A stretch of DNA of 64,000 bases from Hyphomicrobium_A sp963812795 (GCA_963812795.1 CAWEWG010000003.1:1-64000); one strand, 5' to 3'. Positions 1 to 8,337 are shown, numbered from the stretch's first letter. Program-made: numbers and translations. The notes: generated by a model not told the origin, from the sequence alone.

Positions 1-395
1 AGGTTGCCGTCCGCTTTCAGGCGCTTTGCCGTTCCCTCGTCGACGAGCCAGATCTCCACGGGCAAGTTGTAGAGCCAGCCGTGGCAGGAGCTGCAGCTGA
101 AGTCGATCTTGTCGCCGCGCCAAATGGCTTGGTCGGTGCGGAAGCGGATGTCGCGAAATTCGTAGTAGCCGAGCTTCTTGAAGGATTCCGGCAGCGTCAG
201 CGAGGGACTGGCGTACTCGCTCGTCGAAAGCTGCTGTGCGAGGGTCTGCACCAGCGACGCGGTGAACGGCGTCGAAGTCGGTCACCGGCTCGGCCGCCGC
301 CGGCGAAATGATTCCCGGGCGCGCCCCGGCCCCCAGCATCGCAAGGCACCAGCCGTCATGAGGACCGATCGCCGGTCCAGCCGTGTCGCTCGCAT
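1..395 (-). pseudogene. opgG 5' fragment, second decayed copy (runs off left edge)
   Basis: This is a second copy of the beginning of opgG, in inverted orientation to the intact gene at 11078-12631. Read on the minus strand from ATG 395 it gives the same start, MRATRLDRRSVLMTAGA, with the twin-arginine signal. It then shifts frame where the intact copy has one more C (GCCTTCGCG against GCCTTGCG). Further small indels follow, for example near 85-95, where two bases are missing from the segment coding for LPMGW. Many silent and missense substitutions separate the two copies, so it is a diverged duplicate and not a repeat of the same reads. Window base 1 corresponds to about base 11479 of the intact gene, so what lies further left is unknown. 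Confidence 0.8.
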
Positions 396-910
396 CAGTT
401 CTTTGCTTTCCGTGCTAAGTCCCTCGTCGGCCTCGACGCGCACAGTACGCATTGCGTTCGTCGCTGCCGATCCGCACCAAGGAAAACGTTCCTGCGGCTG
501 CGCCCGTTGCAGTGGCTGAACAGCCCTTCCGTGGCGTTTCTTCCGGAACGATTCGCATTGCGCACCGCAGTTCCCTGGACGGCCACTCTGCCTCGCTAAC
601 ACCCCCCGGAAGCAAGCTTGCCCGATCGATCGGCATGACTTGTTGCGCTGCAACAGAATAATGTAGCCCAATGATTTGGGCAAGGGCGTGACAAAGCGCA
701 GCCGAGGCGCCCTCCGGACGTGCGACGCCGCGGCGCATTCGATATCCCGACACAATCGCTGCATAGTCTGGCCCATCGAGTTGCTCCACCGACTGCTCGG
801 CGCGGTATCGGCCCAGGGGATGGTAAACGGGCGGCATGGGGCGAAAAGTACCAAGTAGCGTAGCGACGCAGAAGGTCGGCGAGACCGCAAGCGTCGCGGG
901 GGAGATAGGG
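396..910. other. Intergenic region, opgG remnant to membrane-protein remnant (left arm)
   Basis: No gene seen. This is the left copy of the divergent promoter region found at 10563-11077. The recognisable element is the palindrome GCCCAATGATTTGGGC at 666-681, the counterpart of 10791-10806. Possible reading frames here are not preserved between the two arms. Confidence 0.6.
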
Positions 911-1357
911 ATGACCGAAGCGCTCCAGGAAGGGACCCTCATCGAAGCCATCCTGTCCCTGCGCTCGCAGGTGGACTTCCTGTGGCAGTTCTTCGTCACG
1001 GCGCACATCGCCATCTTCGCGCTGCTCTTTATCTACGACGAGGCGGTCGAGAGCCTCAACGTGATCGCCCGCGCCTTCGCGCTCGCCGGCGTCGCCCTGT
1101 TCGAGTGGATCAACGGCAAGGCGCTGGCCAACACCTACATGCTGCTCGACGCCACGCTCGACCAGTATCGCGCCCTGTACGGCGGTGCACCGCTTCCAGC
1201 CGGCCTTCTTCCAGCACTTCGTCGGCCAGAGCTTCACAGATCGCCCGACCATGGTGCTCATCACCCACAGCATGGCGTTTGTCGTCATTCTCTCGCGCTG
1301 CTCTCGCGCGAATTCATCCAGACGCGCCGGAACCGCCAGCAAGGGGTCGCCAATTGA
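911..1357 (+). pseudogene. Small multi-spanning membrane protein, decayed left copy
   Basis: Left-arm copy of the intact gene at 10113-10562. The first 90 residues read cleanly from ATG 911 (MTEALQEGTLIEAILS, then hydrophobic segments). Two bases are then missing near 1185, where the right copy has GCTGCCAGCC, and one more is missing near 1293, in the run coding for VILLALLS. The two deletions together restore frame, so the last residues (REFIQTRR) are again in the original frame and the total length is 447 nt against 450. About one base in ten differs from the right copy. I interpret it as a pseudogene, because the losses are deletions while the frameshifts elsewhere in the window are mostly insertions. 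Confidence 0.7.
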
Positions 1358-1717
1358 TGCGATCGCTCAAACGGACGTGTGGAAAAGCGTTGCAGAACTC
1401 ACATAGCGCGCCGTGCTTTGGGGATAGGGACATCCATCGGCGCGATGGCGAATTCAGATGAAAAATTTGGTTTGATAGCAAGCTTTGCGGCCAAAAAGTG
1501 CGTCGTGCCAACAAGCCACAACGTCGGTGGATTCCGCCGACTTTGGCACACAGCGGTTTCCAGTGCATCAATCTCTGCTTAATCTTTCACCCCGAGCGGT
1601 GATTCGGCTTCGCGGCCGCCGCGGTGCAAGTGACGAAGGATGCGTTGGGTTTTGTAGGGAGTAGGCGGCCTTGTGCGTGGCGTCGCCTTCAAAAAGTAAG
1701 CAGACGGGAGTAGGTCA
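1358..1717. other. Porin upstream region (left arm)
   Basis: No gene seen. From about 1560 to the porin start the sequence is practically identical to its inverted counterpart at 9754-9900, although the surrounding arms differ by several percent. It presumably holds the porin promoter and leader. A GGGAG ribosome site lies about 9 nt before the ATG at 1718. Confidence 0.5.
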
Positions 1718-3132
1718 ATGAAAAAGTATAGTTTGGGTGCCCTGGTGGCAGCAGGCCTGCTGGTTGGCGGTCTTTCCGCCGGCAGCGCCTCGGCCGCCGA
1801 TCTGGGGGGCAACTGCTGCGCCGATCTCGAAGAGCGCATCGCAGAACTCGAGGCCACGACCGCCCGCAAGGGCAACCGCAAAGTCTCGCTCACCATCTCC
1901 GGCTGGGTTGCCGAGCAGGTGATGTGGTGGGATGACGGCTGACGAGCAGAACGTCTACGTCGGCGGTCATCGGCACGCACGCTCGCCAGCCACTTCAAGT
2001 TCACCGGTCAGGCGACGATCTCGCCCGGCTGGTACGCTGGCTACGTGATCCACGTGGAAGTCGACGGCAGCGAACGCGCTGACGCATCAACCAGGCGTCA
2101 GCAGCACGACCCTCTGGCACTCGGACGCCTTCGGCGGCCTCGGCATCAGCGCTGCAGTCGTTCTGGTTCATCAAGAGCGACCACCTCGGCAAGCTGAGCG
2201 TCGGTCTGCAGTCGCAGGCTTCGGACAACACGGCCATCCTCGTTGACGGTTCGGGCTCGCTCGTTCCCGCCAACTGGGTGCTGTTCGACTACGCCGGGTT
2301 CTACCTGCGCAATCAAGACGGCGACTCTGTCGGCGCGCGACCTGGGGTGACATCGGCTTCTGCCAACGGCGGCGCTGGCATCGGCGGCGACTGCAACGGC
2401 GTTCCGCAAGAACGTCGTCCGCTACAACTCGCCGACCTTCGGCGGGTTCTCGGTGTCGGCCTCTTGGGGCGAAGACGACATGTGGGACGTCGCTGCTCGT
2501 TACGCGGGTGAGTGCAACGGCATCAAGGTTGCCGCTGCTGCTGCCTACAGCGATGTCGAGCACCGACGGACGTTACCTGCGGCGTCGGGTGCGGCCCGCC
2601 ATTCCGGCGGCTCATAACGCCTGGACAGATCGCGAAGCCGACTACTTCCAGGTCGGCGCCTATGTTGAGCACGTGCCGACGGGTATCTTCCTCTACGGCG
2701 CTTACGGCGAAAGACGACGATGACACTTCAATCGGCACTGCGGATACCAACTTGGTGCTCTCCGTTCCGCCAGTCGATGGCGCTTCGTGCCGGATCAAGA
2801 CACCTGGTACTTCAAGGCTGGTCTGCGTGAGCGTTGGACGCCACTGGGTCACACGGTGCTCTACGGCGAGTATCAGAAACGACCGATGCCCGGCATCGTC
2901 CCGGCTCTACCGACAGCGTCTGGCGCGGTGACGGCCGTCACATCTCGCTGAGCGTCCGTCTGGGGCCTGGGTGTGGTGCAGGAAATCGACGCGGCTGCCA
3001 TGTCGGTCTGGCTCTCCTATCGCACTTCGAAGGCGACGATCACACGCAGGCTGCTCATAGTACACCTTCGGCGTCTAGTGAAGCTTCGACGACTTCCAGT
3101 ACATCAAGGCTGGCGCGCTCATCAACTTCTAA
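1718..3132 (+). pseudogene. Porin (Porin_2-like outer-membrane channel), multiply frameshifted left copy
   Basis: Begins with a clean signal peptide and mature N-terminus (MKKYSLGALVAAGLLVGG, cleavage after ASA, then ADLGGNCCADLEERIAEL and a first barrel strand ending WWDDG). After about 75 residues the frame is lost. Barrel-type fragments recur in all three frames up to a normal C-terminus, YIKAGALINF, whose terminal Phe suits outer-membrane assembly. Total length (1415 nt) matches the right copy (1416 nt), so few large deletions have occurred. Family: the roughly 450-residue porins of Rhizobiales. At least two extra bases (near 1964 and 1977) are shared with the right copy and absent from the third fragment at 4490-4696. 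No functional product is expected unless the sequence is wrong. Confidence 0.8.
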
Positions 3133-3161
3133 GCGCCTGACCTATTACAGAAAATCGGAAG

Positions 3162-3194
3162 CCGCCCCGCAAGGGGGCGGTTTTCTTCGTTTTG
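3162..3194 (+). terminator. Rho-independent terminator of left porin
   Basis: Stem CCGCCCC (3162-3168) pairs with GGGGCGG (3174-3180) across a short loop and is followed by TTTTCTTCGTTTT. It lies 30 nt after the porin stop. The mirror copy is at 8281-8307. Confidence 0.85.
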
Positions 3195-3235
3195 AAGGGC
3201 GTTCATTGGGCCCAGCGCCGTGACCGGCAGGCTAG

Positions 3236-3262
3236 ATGGGGTTAGAAATTGGGTTAGAATTG
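3236..3262 (+). repeat. GGGGTTAGAA repeat pair in front of integrase remnant
   Basis: Two tandem units, GGGGTTAGAA and GGGTTAGAA, spaced about 12 nt, end just before the integrase ATG at 3270. The same motif recurs at 4752-4776 and three times at 8213-8245. Short tandem motifs upstream of tyrosine integrases are often arm-type binding sites or attachment-site parts; that role is inferred. Confidence 0.55.
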
Positions 3263-3269
3263 CGCTCCG

Positions 3270-4440
3270 ATGAGTGCCAAGCGTGGCCCCTACCGGAAGT
3301 GCTACTTGGTCCCCACGGACTGGCTTCAAATACTGCCGCGCCGTCCCCAAAGACCTCCAACCCATCGAGGGAAAGCAAGCCTGGGTGAAGTGCCTGGGGC
3401 CGGTCTCGCGGGCGGTCGCCGAGACCATGGCGCACGCCTTGGCCCACGAGCACGGGCAAGCGCATTTTGGCGTTCGGTGCAGGGATGCATCACTTGGCGA
3501 CAGCAAGCCATTCCCAGCCCAATGACGTCTCGCCGTGCCCGGCCAGGCGATACTGCCCTCCGAGGTTCCGAGCGTCGATAGCACCTCGTCTCATACTTTG
3601 TGGGAGAGGGTCAGGGCACCCCGCAGCGCAATCAGCTCGAGCGAAGACCCGCCTTTGCGTCCGCCGTTTCATTGAACTAATCGGCAACATCCCGACGCTC
3701 AGGAAGTGACCCGCGCCCACGCCGTCGCCTACCGCGACGCCCTCGAAGACATTGCCGTGGATGAAGCCGAAGAACGTCGCGGAGCACCTAGAGGGCCTGC
3801 ACGTCCTTTTCGCAGTGGCCATGAGCGAAGGGCTTCTGGATCGCAAACCCCTTCAACAGTATCACGCTCGGCAGCCACAACGAGCTTAGACCGCGCGACG
3901 CCAAGGCTTCACAGAGGAACACGTCCGCGCAATCTTCACTGCCCTCGACACGAGAGTCCGTCTACTTCCCTTGGATCGTGCGCTTGCTTGCCTATCACGG
4001 CATGCGTAGTGGCGAAGCCTGCCAACTTCGCTGCGACGATGTCATCGTTCTCAAGGGGTGCCGTGTTGCGCATCCATGACCGACACGGCTCGGTAAAAAA
4101 TCGGCCAAGTGTTCGCGATATTCCTATCCATCCGGCCTGCATGGAAATCAGGAGCGTTGCGCAATGAAGCGCCACCGAAGCGAGGGGGATGGCTATTTCC
4201 GTCGATGCCAGTGAAGACTTAGGGCGCGGCGACTGGTTTCAGGACTATGGCAGCCGGTTCTTACGGCAGAACGGTCGGCATAACGGATCGCCGATACACG
4301 ATGCATTCATTCCGGCATCTGTGGCGAACCCTAGCTCGTGAATGCGAAATGCCAGAGAGTGTGTCGCGAAGCATCATGGGCCACGCGCTCGGCGGCGGCG
4401 AACACGGCGCCTACGGAGGTCGCGCCATCTTTAAGATTGC
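3270..4440 (+). pseudogene. Tyrosine-recombinase integrase, decayed left copy
   Basis: Starts MSAKRGPYRKCYLVP at 3270, shifts frame, then continues as GFKYCRAVPKDLQPIEGK and the N-terminal core-binding segment. After further shifts the catalytic domain can still be traced. The first catalytic arginine region reads YHGMRSGEACQLRCDDV (about 3995-4045). The second box reads HSFRHLWRTLAREC, followed by SIMGHALG (about 4300-4395), supplying the H-x-x-R and final H/Y-region residues. At least five frame changes are needed to join these parts. The gene faces its counterpart at 7352-8202. It is probably the remnant integrase of an integrated island, now inactive. Confidence 0.75.
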
Positions 4441-4489
4441 GCGCGCGAGTGGATGGAGATCAACACGATACATAGACACCCCTGGCGTA

Positions 4490-4696
4490 TGGTGGCCTGG
4501 CCGGTGAACTTGAAGTGGGAAGCGAGCGTCGTGCCGATGCCGCCGACGTAGATGTTCTGCTCGGTGACCGTCATCCCACCACATCACCTGCTCGGCAACC
4601 CAGCCGGAGATGGTGAGCGAGACTTTGCGGTTGCCCTTGCGAGCGGTAGTGGCCTCGAGCTCAGCGATACGCTCTTCGAGATCGGCGCAGCAGTTG
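4490..4696 (-). pseudogene. Third porin fragment (N-terminal barrel segment only)
   Basis: On the minus strand this codes for the porin segment from NCCADLEERIAEL through the first strands to HFKFTGQ, and lacks signal peptide and C-terminus. It has the orientation of the right-arm porin. One frameshift is present (GGTCACCGAG where GGCGTCACCGAG is expected). It lacks the extra bases shared by the two long copies: its GTCGGCGGCATCGGCACG reads in frame as VGGIGT. Homology stops abruptly at about 4490 and 4696, as expected for a recombination or insertion scar. Confidence 0.75.
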
Positions 4697-4751
4697 TCGT
4701 CTGACAGGGGCCATTGAAAGTATTGCCATTTTCCGTGACGCCCGGACTGAC

Positions 4752-4776
4752 TTCTAACCCCAAATCTAACCCCAGG
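4752..4776 (-). repeat. GGGGTTAGA repeat pair beside resolvase gene
   Basis: Two tandem copies of TCTAACCCC (GGGGTTAGA on the minus strand) lie between the porin scrap and the resolvase stop. They are bounded by a short inverted repeat, CTGAC (4747) and GTCAG (4779). This is the same motif as in the two integrase-proximal arrays. Confidence 0.5.
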
Positions 4777-4788
4777 AGGTCAGAAGGC

Positions 4789-5364
4789 TTATGGGGGATC
4801 GCTCAAGGGTGGTGGCTCTTCCAGAAGGCGGTAGACATGACGGCGGGAGATGCCAAGTTCATGGGCGATGTCGGAAGGTCCATGGCCGTGAGCAGCTAAA
4901 GCACGGACACGGTTGCGGTCGATGCGTCGCTTTCCGCCCGTATAGACGCCCTTGAGCTTGGCACTGGCTATCCCTTCGGCTTGACGTTCCCGGCGTAGGT
5001 TGGTCTCGAACTCGGCAAACACCCCCAGCATGTCGAAGAAGGCCTTACCCGCTGCCGAAGATGTATCGATGGGCTGCTCGGTTGCTTTCAGGGCAATTCC
5101 CTTTTGGTGCAGTTCATGCACGAGGTTTTGAAGATCGCGCATTGAACGGGCAAGGCGGTCGATGCGGGTGATGATGATCGTGTCGCCCTGGTCGGCAAAC
5201 TTGAGCAGGAGGTCAAGCTTCTCCCGCCCATCCCGCCGTGTGCCGGTGACCTTCTCGGCAAAGATGAGGTCTGGGTTCACTCCCGCCTTGATCAGTGCCT
5301 CGCGTTGTAAGGTGAGGTCCTGATCAGCCGTAGAAACCCTGGCATAGCCATACACTCTGGCCAT
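4789..5364 (-). CDS. Serine recombinase, resolvase/invertase (TnpR/Pin) family
   Basis: Intact 191-residue small serine recombinase, the usual size for Tn3-type resolvases and Pin-like invertases. The start MARVYGYARVST was chosen because it matches the family N-terminus; an in-frame ATG at 5379 would add five residues. Ser11 in YARVSTADQD is the expected nucleophile. The catalytic core continues through IITRIDRLARSMRDL, the E-helix follows, and a C-terminal helix-turn-helix covers about residues 150-180 (GPSDIAHELGISRRHVYRLL). It cuts and rejoins DNA at a short dimer site. It is the only intact recombinase in the rearranged region. The region upstream (5413-5501) has res-like inverted motifs. 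No transposase is recognisable beside it. Confidence 0.9.
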   Translation of the reverse strand: MARVYGYARVSTADQDLTLQREALIKAGVNPDLIFAEKVTGTRRDGREKLDLLLKFADQGDTIIITRIDRLARSMRDLQNLVHELHQKGIALKATEQPIDTSSAAGKAFFDMLGVFAEFETNLRRERQAEGIASAKLKGVYTGGKRRIDRNRVRALAAHGHGPSDIAHELGISRRHVYRLLEEPPPLSDPP

Positions 5365-5412
5365 CGATGAACTCCGCATGCTGTGTCGCCAGGATATGGG
5401 GGGCCTCGCTTC

Positions 5413-5501
5413 CTATGTCATCGGGCTGAAATCGACCCTGATGCCACTATGGATCCTGTGACATCGTCCTGTGCCGAGAGGGCTAAACCCTGATGACACG
5501 G
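5413..5501. promoter_or_regulatory. Candidate res/crossover region of the resolvase
   Basis: Four related half-sites lie just upstream of the recombinase: TATGTCATCGG (5414), CCCTGATGCCAC (5436), TGTGACATCG (5457) and CCCTGATGACACGG (5488). They form two inverted pairs of the TGTCATC/GATGACA type. Resolvases usually bind several such dimer sites directly upstream of their own gene. The assignment rests on position and symmetry only. Confidence 0.4.
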
Positions 5502-5721
5502 ACGGAGGTGAACTCCGTTCTGCCAGCGGCACTCACCGCCTCCATGGCTTGGGGAGGAACCGGAGAGCGTCAGACTTGCGGGTTTTGCCGGAGGATTTTT
5601 GAACCCGGATGCCGTGCAGTTGGAACCGAATCCACCAGACCGTTGAGCCGTTGCGTCGATACAAAGATGCCATTCGTCAGTGTAGCCGGATAAGGGGGCT
5701 TTTCGGGGGCTAAGGTCTCGC

Positions 5722-5848
5722 TTGTCTCACCTTTGGACCCTCTCAAAACCGGGGCTGTGGCTGGCGCGCGCGTGAGTTCCCTAACAAGAGGGGCGCGCAG
5801 AGGCTTCACGTTAGATTTTACTATTTAAAGGTGAGACAGGTGAGACAA
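5722..5848. repeat. Inverted and direct GGTGAGACA motifs
   Basis: TTGTCTCACCTTT at 5722-5734 is inverted at 5827-5838 (AAAGGTGAGACA), immediately followed by a second direct copy, GGTGAGACAA (5839-5848). The segment between includes an AT-rich patch (about 5810-5828). It could be an operator or iteron-like site. No partner protein can be assigned. Confidence 0.4.
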
Positions 5849-5910
5849 GGGAGTTAGGAAGGAAGACAGAAGGCCCACCCTCTCTCCCATGTCCGCATCT
5901 CCCCGCGAGC

Positions 5911-5953
5911 GAGCAAACGAGCAAACTGAGCAAACCGAGCAACCCGAGCAAAC
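5911..5953 (+). repeat. Short tandem repeat GAGCAAAC x5
   Basis: Five copies of GAGCAAAC (one GAGCAACC) at 5911, 5919, 5928, 5937 and 5946, spaced 8-9 nt. They lie in the non-coding stretch downstream of the HD hydrolase gene. Function unknown. Confidence 0.7.
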
Positions 5954-6036
5954 CAGCAGATCAATCGATCCTACGAGCGGAAGAGACTGAAGCCCCGCCT
6001 CTCCATAGTCGTGGCTCCCAAGGTCAGGCTCAGGGC

Positions 6037-6579
6037 TCACACTCGGGGCCTCTGTGCATAGGCCACCTCGAATAGCTCCCGCAAAAGCGGATGTACTCCT
6101 GGAAGTTTATCGACCACAGCCTTGGCCCAAGCGAAGTATTCTTGTCGCCGTTCCAGGCTCCACCCAGATGGTGGGTTTGCCGCTACGTCTCTCAAATTTG
6201 CGATCTTGTCTGCCATCGTCACAAGCGACGCTGCGGGACTTTTATGCGGCGCTCTTTCGATCTGTAGCCGCTTCCTCTCTTCCTTCGGCAAGGACTTGTC
6301 GTCCGTCACTTCGGCCACGATGTCCGCGATCTTTTTTCCAAATTCTCGGCTGATTTCATCCCGTGTCGTCTGCGTGTCCTCAATCGTGTCGTGAAGGGCG
6401 GCAGCACTCAAAACCTCCACATCACAAACGCCAGCTTCGACGCAAAGCACTGACATGAGCGCCACGGGATGATTGATGTAGGGACTTGCCTCAACATCTT
6501 TGCGACGCTGTAGACGGTGCTTCCGTGCTGCAAACTCGATGGCTCGTATCAGCAGGGCCACATCCACATCCGGGTCCAT
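6037..6579 (-). CDS. MESH1-like HD-domain hydrolase (SpoT hydrolase-domain family)
   Basis: Single-domain protein of 180 residues. The N-terminal half carries the family hallmarks: FAARKHRLQRRKDVEASPYI, then NHP with His37, and the HD motif AALHDTIEDTQTT with His63-Asp64 and Glu67-Asp68. These match the metal-binding residues of SpoT-type ppGpp hydrolases, and the RRKD...PYINHP signature is that of MESH1-type small alarmone hydrolases. There is no synthetase, TGS or ACT domain. Expected activity is Mn-dependent hydrolysis of the 3' phosphates of (p)ppGpp or a related nucleotide; this is known for the family and not shown here. It stands alone on the mobile segment between the two arms. The start at 6579 gives the normal family N-terminus. 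Confidence 0.85.
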   Translation of the reverse strand: MDPDVDVALLIRAIEFAARKHRLQRRKDVEASPYINHPVALMSVLCVEAGVCDVEVLSAAALHDTIEDTQTTRDEISREFGKKIADIVAEVTDDKSLPKEERKRLQIERAPHKSPAASLVTMADKIANLRDVAANPPSGWSLERRQEYFAWAKAVVDKLPGVHPLLRELFEVAYAQRPRV

Positions 6580-6692
6580 TCGTCACTTCCGTTCCAGCGG
6601 TTACTCGCCGTCGACCTGACGGCTGGTCTTGGGCCGTGACATGTCGGAACCCATGGTAAGGAGCTAATCCATGCCGTGAGCGTAGCGCCCGA

Positions 6693-6706
6693 CACATGTC
6701 CACAAA
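6693..6706 (+). promoter_or_regulatory. Upstream 14-mer shared by two paralogues
   Basis: CACATGTCCACAAA ends 68 nt before the ATG at 6775. The identical 14-mer is at 45966-45979, ending 65 nt before the paralogue at 46045, although the sequences between motif and gene differ. A conserved promoter or regulator site is the simplest reading. Confidence 0.5.
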
Positions 6707-6774
6707 CAACAGTAAGCGGACTAAGTATGTCGGCCCGTCTCTGCGGTATGATTGGTCATCGCGGGGAGATGACA

Positions 6775-7038
6775 ATGAGCGGGCACCAGCTTCTCGACGG
6801 CAAGGCGTTCGACCCATCCATGGTCGGTGTGATCGGAAGAGCCTTTGACTGTGCGTGGTCCGAAATCGAAAGTCACTTCGGTGAGACGGATGCTGAGTTT
6901 GCAAGGTCGCGGTTAGCCCAGGCGATCTTGATCATTGCCTCAGATCAGGAGCCCCGCGACATCTCAAAGCTGAAGACAGAGGCCTTACAGGTCTTGGCGC
7001 TCACTTATCGTTGCCGATGGCCGCTGAACTGGCACTAA
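6775..7038 (+). CDS. Small helical protein, family A (unknown function)
   Basis: 87-residue acidic, helical protein without signal peptide or membrane segment. It aligns over its whole length with the 87-residue protein at 46045-46308: FDP, then an AF..AWSEIE.HFGETD core, then RLAQAIL, then a C-terminus LALTYR.RWPL.WH. Two more distant relatives are at 46946-47284 and 47852-48130. The start at 6775 is preferred because GGGGAG lies 7 nt upstream; ATG 6769 would sit on that site. Proteins of this kind are frequent and usually uncharacterised in Rhizobiales. Nothing in the sequence shows a catalytic motif. It lies on the mobile segment between the arms, with the shared 14-mer upstream. Confidence 0.75.
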   Translation: MSGHQLLDGKAFDPSMVGVIGRAFDCAWSEIESHFGETDAEFARSRLAQAILIIASDQEPRDISKLKTEALQVLALTYRCRWPLNWH

Positions 7039-7184
7039 CGTGGATGCTCCCGTTCAGAGCTTGTCTGGCTCCTTCAGGCGTTGGCGGCGTCTGGCTCAAC
7101 GAGCAGCCAGCAGAATCGTCAGCTTCGCGGAGACAAGCCACGCCGTCGCCAGAGGGAACGGCTTAAGCAGGCCGCGTCCTGTCT

Positions 7185-7355
7185 TTACCACCGAAGCGGC
7201 CGCAACCTACCATTCAGCCAAGCATCCCACTCGGTAGCTGTACGGCTGGCCAAGCGGTCCCATTCAAAGCCGTAGCCCAGGCGGCGATTGTAAAGTGCGT
7301 CTGCCATTAGATCGAAAGCAATGGCGACCTCGGATGGCGTGCTGCCATTACTCAT
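7185..7355 (-). CDS. Hypothetical protein, 56 residues
   Basis: Short open frame starting MSNGSTPSEVAIAFDLM and ending LNGRLRPLRW, rich in aromatic residues (GYGFEWDR, TEWDAW). Its ATG overlaps the TGA that ends the decayed integrase (ATGA at 7352-7355), which suggests it was once translationally coupled to that gene. I do not recognise a family. It could be a real small island gene or a leftover. Confidence 0.4.
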   Translation of the reverse strand: MSNGSTPSEVAIAFDLMADALYNRRLGYGFEWDRLASRTATEWDAWLNGRLRPLRW

Positions 7356-8202
7356 CGGTGGTCGTGGATGCGGAGCACGGGCACGCCGTGTAATATCGTA
7401 ATGTCGTCGCATCTTAGTTGGCAGGCTTCTCCACTTCTCATGCCGTGGTAGGCGAGCAGTTTGACGATCCAACAGAATTCGTGCGGCTCGTCTTTGAGGC
7501 CAGCGAAGATAGCGCCGACCTGCTCGACGGCGGATCCCTGACGCCGTGGAGCAAACGCTGCCGTTTTGCGTGGTCGAACGTTTTGAAAGGGATTAGCGTC
7601 CTCAGAAGCCCTTCACTCATCGCCACTGTGAAAAGGACGTGCAACCGACCGAGGTGGTCAGCGACGTTTTTTGGCTTTGAGTCGGAAGAGGTTTTCAAGG
7701 CTATCTCGGTACGCCACTGCATCGGCTCGGCGGACAGCCTGAGCGTCTATATTTCCAACCAAGTCGATGAAGCGTCGGGCACACAGCCGTGACCTCGCGC
7801 GGCTGATAGTACTGCGGGGGTGCTCTGACCCGCTCCCAAACGAGTTCTACGAGGTCTCCGAGATTGATGGCCGCAGAAGCGTCATAGGCTTTGGTTCGAC
7901 CCTTGAGCCGAAGCTGCTGCGCGGAGTTCCGAGCTTGTGGTGGAGCAGATTCAATACGCCACCAATTTTGGGATCGCCTTCCGCCGCCCCGCCCCTCAAC
8001 GCCAGGATGCGGCGCCCGTGCTCAAAAGCCAAGCCGTGTGCCATCGTCTCGGCGACTGCTCGTGACACGGGGCCCAAGTATTTCACCCAGGCTTGCTTAC
8101 CCTCGATGGACTGAAGGTCCTTGGGCACCGCGCGGCAGTATTTGAACCCCGTCTGTGAGGGACCAAGTAGCACTTGCGGTAGGGACCACGCTTGGCACTC
8201 AT
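7352..8202 (-). pseudogene. Tyrosine-recombinase integrase, decayed right copy
   Basis: Counterpart of the integrase at 3270-4440, in opposite orientation. From ATG 8202 it reads MSAKRGPYRKCYLVP, shifts frame, and continues as GFKYCRAVPKDLQSIEGK and AETMAHGLAFEHGR. It later gives RLHVLFTVAMSEGLL and the first catalytic box YHGMRSGEACQLRCDD (about 7450-7405). It stops soon after at VLRIHDHR (TGA at 7352). The second catalytic box with the H-x-x-R motif is missing, so this copy is both frameshifted and truncated and cannot be active. Confidence 0.75.
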
Positions 8203-8212
8203 CGGAGCGCAA

Positions 8213-8245
8213 ATCTAACCCCATTTCTAACCCCATTCTAACCCC
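8213..8245 (-). repeat. GGGGTTAGA array x3 in front of right integrase remnant
   Basis: On the minus strand the motif GGGGTTAGA occurs three times at 12-nt spacing, starting about 15 nt upstream of the integrase ATG at 8202. The left arm has two units at the same place. Likely integrase arm sites or an attachment-site component. Confidence 0.55.
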
Positions 8246-8280
8246 GCCTAGCGCGGTGTGGATCCCGCGCCCTTTCAAAC

Positions 8281-8307
8281 GAAGAAAACCGCCCCTTGCG
8301 AGGGCGG
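8281..8307 (-). terminator. Rho-independent terminator of right porin
   Basis: On the minus strand a stem of CCGCCC and GGGCGG with a short loop (8289-8307) is followed by TTTTCTTC. It sits about 30 nt after the porin stop, as in the left arm. Confidence 0.85.
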
Positions 8308-8337
8308 TTTCCTGTTTTCTGTCATTAGGTCAGGCGC

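Larger units (their letters stand above)
1..4090. repeat. Left arm of large inverted duplication
   Basis: Contains, left to right, the opgG 5' end (minus), a small membrane-protein gene, a porin with terminator, a GGGGTTAGA array and a tyrosine integrase (plus). The same order appears inverted at 7355-11479. Similarity is strongest from 1 to about 3290 and is visible only at protein level in the integrase part. The arm is open at the left edge of the window. Coordinates of the inner end are approximate. Confidence 0.8.
5365..6036. other. Intergenic region with repeats, no gene recognised
   Basis: No convincing coding region. It holds the res-like motifs (5413-5501), an inverted pair of TTGTCTCACCTTT-type motifs (5722-5734 and 5827-5848) around an AT-rich patch, and a GAGCAAAC tandem repeat (5911-5953). 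Open frames here have atypical composition. Confidence 0.55.

Noticed and set aside
5493..5693. 66-codon frame upstream of the resolvase
   Set aside because: It overlaps the res-like region, has no clear ribosome site, and its composition resembles neither island nor core proteins.
4700..7360. Complete transposon (Tn3 type)
   Set aside because: Only a resolvase is present. No tnpA and no matching terminal inverted repeats could be found by eye.
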